This document shows, piece after piece, positions 1-5,491 of a stretch of DNA of 5,622 nucleotides. This DNA is from Methanosarcinales archaeon (lineage in GTDB: Archaea > Halobacteriota > Methanosarcinia > Methanosarcinales > Methanogasteraceae): assembly GCA_012961645.1 (NCBI GenBank), contig DTYY01000021.1:1-5622 (forward strand). The letters are read 5' to 3'. The notes under the pieces were generated by a model. That model was not told where the DNA came from. It did not search any database and worked only from the letters and a program-made list of their open reading frames with translations. The translations under genes and the position numbers were made by a program. Position 1 is the stretch's first letter. Each line of letters begins with the position of its first letter.

Positions 1-43
1 CCATCACCTCATTTGTTGGGTGAGACGACTATGTTTTATAGAA

Positions 44-50
44 TATATAA
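44..50 (+). promoter_or_regulatory. Possible distal TATA box upstream of cytochrome 1
   Basis: An AT-rich stretch containing TATATAA lies about 130 bases before the ATG of the first cytochrome. Archaeal TATA boxes sit about 25-30 nt before the transcript start, so use of this box would start RNA near position 72-75 and give a leader of about 100 nt. A second, closer box (96-104) is a competing candidate and gives a leader that begins just before the hairpin. The sequence alone does not decide between them. Confidence 0.35.
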
Positions 51-95
51 TGTATTCGGAGGTAGGGGTATTCGGAACTACTGATATCACCGAAA

Positions 96-104
96 GGTTT
101 AAGC
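96..104 (+). promoter_or_regulatory. Possible proximal TATA box for cytochrome 1
   Basis: GGTTTAAGC, preceded by a purine-rich CGAAA that could act as a BRE-like element, matches 7 of 9 bases of the GGTATAAGT core found before two other genes in this window. With the same box-to-start spacing as in those genes, RNA would begin near position 127-128. That is about 8 nt before the hairpin at 136-160, giving a leader of about 48 nt. Placement is inferred from pattern and spacing only. Confidence 0.4.
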
Positions 105-135
105 CCACCGCGATAGAGCATCTCTCCGCACAGAA

Positions 136-160
136 TATCCGTTCTGATGAAGAACGGATA
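136..160 (+). promoter_or_regulatory. Perfect 10-bp hairpin in the cytochrome 1 leader, abutting the ribosome binding site
   Basis: The arms TATCCGTTCT (136-145) and AGAACGGATA (151-160) are exact reverse complements separated by the five-base loop GATGA. The first base after the stem is the first G of the Shine-Dalgarno site GGAGGT (161-166). The stem leaves the site single-stranded but directly adjacent. It could stabilise the 5' end of the mRNA, present the ribosome binding site, act as a temperature- or protein-sensitive switch, or, as DNA, be a palindromic operator. No known riboswitch class is recognised, and a U-tract terminator is absent. Confidence 0.75.
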
Positions 161-166
161 GGAGGT
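161..166 (+). promoter_or_regulatory. Strong Shine-Dalgarno site deciding the start of cytochrome 1
   Basis: GGAGGT ends 9 nt before the ATG at 176 and matches the anti-Shine-Dalgarno end of archaeal 16S rRNA. It selects the ATG at 176 over the in-frame ATG at 20. The peptide after 176 also begins with a proper signal sequence, whereas the 52 codons before it do not look like protein. Confidence 0.8.
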
Positions 167-175
167 AAACTGAAC

Positions 176-874
176 ATGAATAGCAAAGTATTGCTGCTAT
201 CGGTCGCAGTGATCGCAGTCGGATTGTTCGCGCTTCCATCGACACTCTCGATGTTTGCAGGACAGCACTCGTGGTATGATCCGAAGGCCAGCGGCGGGAT
301 ACCCTGTTCGAAGTGCCACTTCCTTGAGAAGGACGAACTATCTGGCAGCGGTGGACCGCACAGCCTATCATACGACGGGCTGGTGAACAGTACGATGGAT
401 TACGGTCCTGGTCCTGGTGATGAAGGCGGTTCCGAATTCTGGGGCGACGATAATGGTATAGATGACCGCTGTTATGGATGCCACCAGAGAGCAGGCAGCA
501 ATTCGAGCCACCCATTCCTTACAGGTTCATGGGATGATCATCGTAATGAGAAGCATGCCGCAATAGCGGTATGGTGTATCGACTGTCACCCATGGGTTGA
601 AGCCGAACTCACACATAGTAAGGCTGCGCACCAGTGGTTCTATAAAGATCTGAATAGCAGTGCGGCGCCTGCCGATAACGTTGCCCTTCAGAAACCGAAC
701 CGGGCATGTCTCGGATGTCATACCCACGTCGGCGTGAACCTCTCATGGCAGCGCAACGAGTTCGTGAGTTACAATGTAACCTGCGATGGAACCGGCTATA
801 ACGTATACTGGAACAGGTCAGACGACCTTGGAACGAACGAATCGCGATTTGGTAGTGTGCCAGGCTGGACTTGA
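176..874 (+). CDS. Secreted tetrahaem c-type cytochrome (paralogue 1)
   Basis: This 232-residue protein should carry electrons outside the cytoplasmic membrane. An N-terminal Sec signal peptide (hydrophobic core about residues 5-20) has a plausible cleavage site after TLS at residue 25. Four CxxCH haem-attachment motifs follow at Cys44, Cys99, Cys134 and Cys178. Four other histidines (31, 62, 127, 152) are conserved in the neighbouring paralogue and are good candidates for distal ligands, giving bis-His haems. Seven N-x-S/T sequons (71, 109, 160, 188, 200, 213, 221) suggest glycosylation. There is no C-terminal membrane helix, so the protein is either soluble or held by partners or an uncleaved signal. 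Cys203 lies outside any haem motif. The start is set by the ribosome binding site at 161-166. The next gene is a tandem paralogue, most different in the last 40 residues. The electron donor and acceptor cannot be told from sequence. Cytochrome identity is very secure; the exact family is not. Confidence 0.93.
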   Translation: MNSKVLLLSVAVIAVGLFALPSTLSMFAGQHSWYDPKASGGIPCSKCHFLEKDELSGSGGPHSLSYDGLVNSTMDYGPGPGDEGGSEFWGDDNGIDDRCYGCHQRAGSNSSHPFLTGSWDDHRNEKHAAIAVWCIDCHPWVEAELTHSKAAHQWFYKDLNSSAAPADNVALQKPNRACLGCHTHVGVNLSWQRNEFVSYNVTCDGTGYNVYWNRSDDLGTNESRFGSVPGWT

Positions 875-875
875 T

Positions 876-884
876 GGTATAAGT
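876..884 (+). promoter_or_regulatory. TATA box for cytochrome 2, probably leaderless
   Basis: GGTATAAGT starts two bases after the stop codon of cytochrome 1 and ends 24 nt before the GTG at 908. The identical nine bases lie 25 nt before the next plus-strand gene that has an intergenic gap (ATG at 2345). With normal archaeal TATA-to-start spacing, RNA would begin at or within a few bases of the GTG, so cytochrome 2 can be transcribed independently of cytochrome 1. No Shine-Dalgarno site is visible here, in line with a leaderless start. Confidence 0.6.
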
Positions 885-896
885 TAAGTCCCGCCA

Positions 897-907
897 TTTT
901 CTTTTTT
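897..907 (+). terminator. T-rich tract between the cytochromes, possible archaeal terminator
   Basis: TTTTCTTTTTT fills the end of the gap between the two cytochrome genes. Archaeal RNA polymerase can terminate on U-tracts without a hairpin, so this could end the cytochrome 1 transcript. It also lies exactly between the TATA box and the presumed start of cytochrome 2, so it may instead be just a pyrimidine-rich initiator region. No stem precedes it. Confidence 0.35.
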
Positions 908-1561
908 GTGCTCATGTCCGCCAGAAAAGTCACCCTCTGCATCGTGGTAATCACAATCGGTGTTTTCACGCTACCGCAGGCTTTATCGATGTTTTCAGGG
1001 CAGCATTCATGGTACGACCCGGATGGTCATGGCGTTGCCTGCGATAAATGTCACTTCCTTGAGATGGCTGAAATGGCATCAGGTCCGCACTCTGTGCTAT
1101 ATGAGGATCTGTATAATTCATCAGCCAGCTACGGTGGCACGCCTGGTAAGGCGGGTGGTGCGGCGTTCTGGGGCGGGGACACGATCAATGAACGGTGTTA
1201 TGGATGCCATCAGGTTGGTAACAACGCTTCAGGCGAGGGCGGATGGGACGATCGGAACGATATCGTACATGCAGCAGTGACCATCGCCTGCACCGACTGC
1301 CATCCGTGGGTGGCTGGCGCGCTCGACAGAACCATATCATCGCACCGCGAGTTCTACAACAACCTGAATCTGACTGAGGAAGAGACGCTGGTCGGAGGAA
1401 ACGAGGCGTGCATCGGGTGCCATACATCATCCGGTGTCAACATCTCATGGACGCGGAATGAGAAGATCACGTTTGCCGCAGGCAAAATAGGTGGCGAGTG
1501 GCAGGTCGGTGCGATGGGTGCAACTGGCGAAAGTGTCACATTCATCAGCACGGACGGCTGA
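908..1561 (+). CDS. Secreted tetrahaem c-type cytochrome (paralogue 2)
   Basis: This 217-residue extracytoplasmic electron carrier is a tandem paralogue of the cytochrome just upstream. The signal peptide (hydrophobic about residues 8-22, possible cleavage after ALS at 27) leads into a GQHSWYDP segment shared with paralogue 1. CxxCH motifs lie at Cys45, Cys97, Cys128 and Cys168. The matching extra histidines are 33, 61, 121 and 146, and matching sequons are at Asn70, 106, 154 and 178. Other shared blocks are CHFLE, RCYGCHQ, TDCHPWV/IDCHPWV and SWxRNE. There is no C-terminal anchor. The last 30 residues differ from paralogue 1. The GTG at 908 is preferred because it lies 24 nt after a TATA box, matching the gene at 2345; an ATG at 914 would shorten the protein by two residues. 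The signal peptidase gene begins 3 bases after the stop, so the two are probably co-transcribed. Redox partners are unknown. Confidence 0.92.
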   Translation: MLMSARKVTLCIVVITIGVFTLPQALSMFSGQHSWYDPDGHGVACDKCHFLEMAEMASGPHSVLYEDLYNSSASYGGTPGKAGGAAFWGGDTINERCYGCHQVGNNASGEGGWDDRNDIVHAAVTIACTDCHPWVAGALDRTISSHREFYNNLNLTEEETLVGGNEACIGCHTSSGVNISWTRNEKITFAAGKIGGEWQVGAMGATGESVTFISTDG

Positions 1562-1564
1562 ATC

Positions 1565-2308
1565 ATGCTATGGATCGATATCATCAAGGATATTCTATAC
1601 GACATCGCATCAGGGATGGTCTTCAGTATCATCCTTGCGGCAATACTTTACACGTCGTACCTGACCGTGGTCAGAGGAGGTCCTCATCTTCATAAACTCG
1701 TGAACATTGCAAACGCCGCAAACGTCCGTGCATACAACAACAGGGTGGATGCGAAGATGAGGTGTTACCGGGAGACCACGAATAAGACTGGTATCGTCAG
1801 CACGGTGATACCGCTTATCATCGTCGTGATCTTTGCCCATCTCTTTTATAGCCAGATCGTCTTCTTTGCCGTGGTCGGTTCCGGGAGCATGGAGCCGACA
1901 CTCATGACTGGCGACCTCGTGCTGATCCAGAATATCCATGTCAAGCCGCAGGTAGGCGATATCCTCATGTTTGAGACTAAAACGGTGCTGATACCGGTGA
2001 TCCACCGGGTGGTCAGCGTTTCTGAGCGTGGGGTCAGGACGAAGGGCGATGCCCGCAAGCGTGCTGATGACTGGATCGTATCAGAGGATCAGATATGCGG
2101 AAAGTCTGTGGTCATCGGGGGAAACCCCATAGTGATCAAATCGATCGGCAGTTATTTCATAGAGGATGCCCGCGAGGGTGGGATGTACACCAAGTATGGC
2201 AAAGAATACGGTTTTGTGAAGAACGTCGTCCTGTCAATAAAATCGTTTGGACTCATCATCTTCTTTTTATGTATATTGATGTATATCCTCAGCGCAAAAA
2301 GGTCGTAA
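1565..2308 (+). CDS. Signal peptidase I, archaeal/Sec11 type (S26B), with an extra N-terminal helix
   Basis: This 247-residue membrane protease removes signal peptides from secreted proteins on the outer face of the membrane. The family motifs are clear: GSGSMEPT with the likely nucleophile Ser108, IHRVV with His147, and TKGDA with Asp162 followed by Asp168. A His, not Lys, in the second box marks the archaeal/eukaryotic type. Membrane helices are predicted at about 13-36, 76-104 (just before the catalytic Ser) and 227-243. Many archaeal enzymes have one helix before the catalytic domain, with the Ser near residue 50. Here an additional helix and a basic loop of about 40 residues precede it. 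The gene follows cytochrome 2 by 3 bases with no visible Shine-Dalgarno site, so it is likely translated from the same mRNA. Its place behind two secreted cytochromes suggests, but does not show, that it processes them. A general housekeeping role is equally possible. Confidence 0.88.
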   Translation: MLWIDIIKDILYDIASGMVFSIILAAILYTSYLTVVRGGPHLHKLVNIANAANVRAYNNRVDAKMRCYRETTNKTGIVSTVIPLIIVVIFAHLFYSQIVFFAVVGSGSMEPTLMTGDLVLIQNIHVKPQVGDILMFETKTVLIPVIHRVVSVSERGVRTKGDARKRADDWIVSEDQICGKSVVIGGNPIVIKSIGSYFIEDAREGGMYTKYGKEYGFVKNVVLSIKSFGLIIFFLCILMYILSAKRS

Positions 2309-2311
2309 CAA

Positions 2312-2320
2312 GGTATAAGT
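2312..2320 (+). promoter_or_regulatory. TATA box for the membrane protein gene, probably leaderless
   Basis: GGTATAAGT, identical to the box before cytochrome 2, ends 25 nt before the ATG at 2345. The first T of TATA is 31 nt from the A of ATG, which places the expected transcript start at or next to the start codon. There is no Shine-Dalgarno site in the gap. The box starts four bases after the signal peptidase stop codon, so this gene may have its own transcript even if there is read-through from upstream. Confidence 0.6.
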
Positions 2321-2344
2321 AGGCTGAACCTTGAGTTTCTGGTT

Positions 2345-3250
2345 ATGCAATCAGGTGATAGAGGCGGACAGGCAAGAAAAACCGACATCTCGCTTCTTGA
2401 TAAGTTCGGCGTATTCAGCATGGCCCTTGCATCGATATACCTGATCTACAAGTCGATATTTCCAATAATATTCAATCTAACAGGAGATTTTGACAAATTC
2501 GATTTCATCGCCAATCTAATCATCCTTGCGATCGGCATCGGAGTGCTTTATGGCGCGATCGTCTTTGCAAGAAGGACTGTGCTCTATGCCCAGTCCATAG
2601 ACCACGCATTTGAGGATATCTATCCGAAGATCGAGCCGGTGCTAAGAGAGGTTGTATCGATTCAGGTCGATCTGGAGATGATGAGTGGTCGTCTCGATAC
2701 CATAAACACAAGTATCGAGCATCTGAAGAAGCAGATGCAACCCGGTGATGGGGGTGGCGGAACTGGTGCAGACACGGGTGTTGCCGCCGGTACGAGTGTC
2801 ACCGCATTTTTGCACCTTGTTATGCTGGTGAATATCACATTGGGTGTATTTATATTTCTCCTGCAATATCCACGCTGGTATGTCCCTTATGTGCTGACGA
2901 TGCTGTATCTGGTCTGGTGGCTCGCGGTCACAACCGAGTACGACCTCTGGAAGGTTCCAGGATCATGGACATGGGTATTCGTGCCGATTCTAATCGTCCC
3001 AACGATATCCATCGTGACTGACATACTCGCAGGAAGCTACCTGCTGCTCGCGTGGATGGCGATCGGGCTGATGGTCTATACCAGTGCATACTATCTGTGG
3101 GGCAGGTATCTTGTGCGGGGCATACTCCCGTACGACCTGCATAGACGGTTAAAACCTGGTCACACGAAATTACACAGTCTGTATAGACATCGAGAGTCCA
3201 GAGAACCACAGGAGTCTCAGGAACCTCAAAAATCCGGAAACGGGCGTTGA
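2345..3250 (+). CDS. Unrecognised multi-helix membrane protein with a coiled-coil candidate
   Basis: I do not recognise a family for this 301-residue protein. Six hydrophobic segments are visible at about residues 22-44, 54-75, 152-173, 178-197, 208-228 and 231-252. Between helices 2 and 3 lies a stretch (about 92-131) rich in Ile, Leu, Val, Glu and Lys with heptad-like spacing, likely an amphipathic or coiled-coil helix. It is followed by a Gly/Asp/Ala-rich linker (133-150). The positive-inside pattern (ARR after helix 2, basic C-terminus) puts this loop and the tail in the cytoplasm. The tail after 255 is strongly charged and holds a short imperfect repeat of the type EPQxS. The start is the first ATG, 25 nt after a TATA box. 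No catalytic motif is evident. A sensor, scaffold or transport-accessory role can be imagined but not supported. It is convergent with the minus-strand genes, with a gap of 24 bases. Confidence 0.8.
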   Translation: MQSGDRGGQARKTDISLLDKFGVFSMALASIYLIYKSIFPIIFNLTGDFDKFDFIANLIILAIGIGVLYGAIVFARRTVLYAQSIDHAFEDIYPKIEPVLREVVSIQVDLEMMSGRLDTINTSIEHLKKQMQPGDGGGGTGADTGVAAGTSVTAFLHLVMLVNITLGVFIFLLQYPRWYVPYVLTMLYLVWWLAVTTEYDLWKVPGSWTWVFVPILIVPTISIVTDILAGSYLLLAWMAIGLMVYTSAYYLWGRYLVRGILPYDLHRRLKPGHTKLHSLYRHRESREPQESQEPQKSGNGR

Positions 3251-3274
3251 TGCCACGGCGAGACACTCAAATCC

Positions 3275-3712
3275 TTAAATCTGAAGATATCCTCCGAAAC
3301 ATTCCCATGCATCGATGCCAATGCATGTCAACCATGCGATTATGACGCTCTGGAGCAGCAACCCCATAAAAAGCGCGGGTATTGCTCTTTGCAGCGATAT
3401 GCCGATTAAAGCAGCACTTATTCCGGCGAAGTGCCCTCCAAATATCAGTGTTGACAGAATTATCCCGATACTGCCGTATTTTTCTCTGTATCTCTCGGTC
3501 TCTTCGTGTGCTCTGTCCAGATACCATGAGACGTGTTTGAATTTCCTGATCGCATCGGTGATCCGGTAGAAGAGAAACGTCGGCAGCAGATTCCCGATGG
3601 AGGCTACGGCGATCACTGTCACAGGGTCGATGTTGCTGACGATTCCCACCGGAACGCCGATCCCTGCTCCGAGCGGACTTATGCTCACCAGAAAGACGTC
3701 GATGATATTCAT
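3275..3712 (-). CDS. Small membrane protein resembling the small multidrug export family (PF06695/COG2426)
   Basis: This 145-residue protein is hydrophobic in three or four segments (about 5-26, 29-50, 80-105, 108-132). A charged stretch rich in Arg, Lys and Glu (about 51-79) separates two halves. Features recalled from PF06695 are visible: a Pro/Gly-rich first helix (SPLGAGIGVPVGI), a GNLLP motif at 40-44, and KYG then a Gly-rich re-entrant-like segment (FGGHFAG) in the second half. The usual Glu-Arg before the first Pro/Gly motif is absent, and the second motif is unlike the common Pro-Leu-Pro-Gly form, so assignment is tentative. The family name rests on weak evidence and substrates are unknown. 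A GTG at 3724 would add four residues, but a GGTGA ribosome binding site only one base before it favours the ATG at 3712. The gene follows ABCE1 by 21 bases and is likely in the same operon. Confidence 0.78.
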   Translation of the reverse strand: MNIIDVFLVSISPLGAGIGVPVGIVSNIDPVTVIAVASIGNLLPTFLFYRITDAIRKFKHVSWYLDRAHEETERYREKYGSIGIILSTLIFGGHFAGISAALIGISLQRAIPALFMGLLLQSVIIAWLTCIGIDAWECFGGYLQI

Positions 3713-3725
3713 GCCGCACGCCACA

Positions 3726-3730
3726 TCACC
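3726..3730 (-). promoter_or_regulatory. Shine-Dalgarno-like site deciding between two starts
   Basis: On the minus strand GGTGA lies just after the ABCE1 stop codon. It is one base before a GTG (3724) and 13 bases before an ATG (3712). One base is too close for initiation, and 13 is long but workable, so the ATG is the better start. The site implies re-initiation on an mRNA shared with ABCE1. Confidence 0.45.
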
Positions 3731-3733
3731 ATA

Positions 3734-5491
3734 TCACTCAACCGCCGCATAATAATATTCCCCGCTTGCTTTCTGTTCCCGATCAAGCCGCGATCCCAGT
3801 TCATTGATCCTTGGTCGCTTTGTCTCCTCATCGCGTCTGAATGTGATATTCAGATTCTTAAGGAACCTGTTCATCCCCTCGCGCAGGTCAAACGGTCCGA
3901 AGACCTCGCCATGCACGGCAGGCTCTCCTTCGAAGACCAGCAACCGGTCGCTCAAGAGATCGACCATGTATATGTCGTGATCGATCACGATCGCAGTCAC
4001 ATGCCTGTTCTCGGCAAACCGCCTGATAGCTGCACACGCAGAGACCCGCTGCTCGACATCGAGGTGTGCGGACGGCTCATCCAGTATGTACAGATCAGCC
4101 TCCCTTGAGAGACAGGCGGCTATTGCAACCCGCTGGAGTTCTCCGCCACTGAGGTCTGATATCTTTCGCTGCATCAGGTATCTGAGCTGGAGCGGACCTG
4201 TGATCTCGGTCTCATAGTAACTGGTATCGACGTTGCGCGTGATGCTTCTGAGAAAATCGTGAACACGGAGGTCAGAATCAGGTTTTATGTACTGCGGCTT
4301 GTACGAAATCTTGATACCTGTGGATATCTCGCCTGTCGTAGGCTGGGTCACTCCGGCGAGCAGTTTTGCAAACGTACTCTTACCGATTCCGTTCGGACCG
4401 GCTGCACCGACAACCTCGCCCACGCACATCTCGCCGCCAGCAACTGCAAGAGAGAAGAGATCATACTTCTTTGTAAATCCTGAAAACTCGAAGAGCACTG
4501 GGATATCCTTGACCGATCGCGGCGCATGTACCTCGAAATCGATCGGCTTGGGTCTGATCCGCACATTCTCCTCTGGCAGAAACCCGCGCAGATACTGGTT
4601 GATCGCCTGCCGCACGCCTTTCGGGTGCGTGATCACACCGAAGCCGCCTGGTTCGCCGTACCCGATATGCACAACATCGGCGAGCAAATCAAGGATTGCG
4701 AGATCATGCTCGACGACCAGAACCGCGCTATCTGCCGCAAGCTCCCTGATCATGACCGCCGCGCGAATGCGCTGGTAGATGTCGAGATACGGGCTTATCT
4801 CGTCAAAAAAATAAAAATCAGCATCCTTAGCCATACATGCAGCGATCGCAATGCGCTGGAGCTCGCCACCACTGAGATCTCCTAAATCACGGCGGAGTAT
4901 GTGTTTGATATCGAGTTTTGAGATCAGATTGCTTAGTTCTCCTCGTTCGTCAACCTTTTCGAGCAATTCTGATACAGTACCGCTGAAAATTCCAGGAATC
5001 AGATCCACGTACTGTGGTTTCTGCGATAATTTGATTTCATTTCTGGATATTTTCATCAGATAGTCCTGAAGCGAAGAACCGGCATAATACTTGAAGATGT
5101 CATCCCAATCAGCATCGATTCCGAGATTCGGCTTCAAATTTCCAGATAAAATCTGAACCGCAGTTGTTTTTCCGATTCCGTTCGGACCAAGTATTCCGAC
5201 CACCCTGCCATGCTGCGGTATCGGCATCCCGTACAGCACAAAGCCGTTGATTCCGTATCTGTGTGCTGGCTCGGTCAGGGACTCGGGGAGTGATATGATC
5301 TTGATAGCCCCGAAAGGACATTTTTTGATGCATATACCGCATCCTATGCAGAGTTCTTCTGAAATAACCGGTTTTTTACCATCCATTTTGATGGTCTCAT
5401 CGCCTGTCCGCACACGCGGGCAGTATTTGATGCACTCAAGCGAGCACATTTCCGGCTGGCACCGGTCCTGATCCAGTATTGCGATTCTCAT
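3734..5491 (-). CDS. abce1: ABCE1/Rli1 ribosome-recycling ATPase
   Basis: This 585-residue protein is a soluble twin-ATPase that splits ribosomes into subunits after termination. All landmarks are present. The N-terminal iron-sulphur domain has Cys11, 16, 20, 24 and Cys48, 51, 54, 58, in the pattern expected for two 4Fe-4S clusters. The first nucleotide domain has Walker A GPNGIGKTT (102-110), signature LSGGELQR (206-213), Walker B ending Asp230-Glu231 and switch His262. The stretch at about 131-155 corresponds to the family's helix-loop-helix insertion. The second domain has GPNGIGKST (365-373), LSGGELQR (447-454), Asp471-Glu472 and His505. The C-terminus ends with the family's SRLDREQKxSGEYYY block, so the gene is full length. 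One oddity is that the first domain reads DEISPYLD where archaeal proteins usually have DEPSSYLD. The start is the ATG at 5491, right before the first cysteine motif; no Shine-Dalgarno site is visible. A small membrane protein gene follows closely on the same strand. Confidence 0.97.
   Translation of the reverse strand: MRIAILDQDRCQPEMCSLECIKYCPRVRTGDETIKMDGKKPVISEELCIGCGICIKKCPFGAIKIISLPESLTEPAHRYGINGFVLYGMPIPQHGRVVGILGPNGIGKTTAVQILSGNLKPNLGIDADWDDIFKYYAGSSLQDYLMKISRNEIKLSQKPQYVDLIPGIFSGTVSELLEKVDERGELSNLISKLDIKHILRRDLGDLSGGELQRIAIAACMAKDADFYFFDEISPYLDIYQRIRAAVMIRELAADSAVLVVEHDLAILDLLADVVHIGYGEPGGFGVITHPKGVRQAINQYLRGFLPEENVRIRPKPIDFEVHAPRSVKDIPVLFEFSGFTKKYDLFSLAVAGGEMCVGEVVGAAGPNGIGKSTFAKLLAGVTQPTTGEISTGIKISYKPQYIKPDSDLRVHDFLRSITRNVDTSYYETEITGPLQLRYLMQRKISDLSGGELQRVAIAACLSREADLYILDEPSAHLDVEQRVSACAAIRRFAENRHVTAIVIDHDIYMVDLLSDRLLVFEGEPAVHGEVFGPFDLREGMNRFLKNLNITFRRDEETKRPRINELGSRLDREQKASGEYYYAAVE

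Noticed and set aside
20..175. In-frame 52-codon extension of cytochrome 1 beginning at the ATG at 20
   Set aside because: It would place a charged, non-hydrophobic stretch before the signal peptide and bury the strong ribosome binding site and hairpin inside the coding region. The ATG at 176 is far better supported.
3228..3274. Possible terminator in the convergent gap, including an A-run at 3228-3232 that reads as T5 on the minus strand
   Set aside because: The run is short and lies within the coding region of the plus-strand gene, and no stem-loop is seen in the 24-base gap.
3267..3719. Minus-strand open frame of 150 codons in another frame over the small membrane protein
   Set aside because: It is rich in Arg, His and Ser with no hydrophobic pattern. 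The overlapping frame has clear membrane helices and recognisable motifs.
3533..4108. Plus-strand open frame of 191 codons across the end of ABCE1 and the small membrane protein
   Set aside because: It is antisense to well-supported genes, shows no family motif, and its composition reflects the other strand.
4287..4778. Plus-strand open frame of 163 codons antisense to ABCE1
   Set aside because: It lies entirely within the conserved ABCE1 coding region on the other strand and has no supporting start signal.
3734..5491. ABCE1 read as a generic ABC transporter ATPase or as a ferredoxin fusion
   Set aside because: The two cysteine clusters, the twin ATPase domains and the diagnostic C-terminal block together are specific to ABCE1. 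There are no membrane segments.
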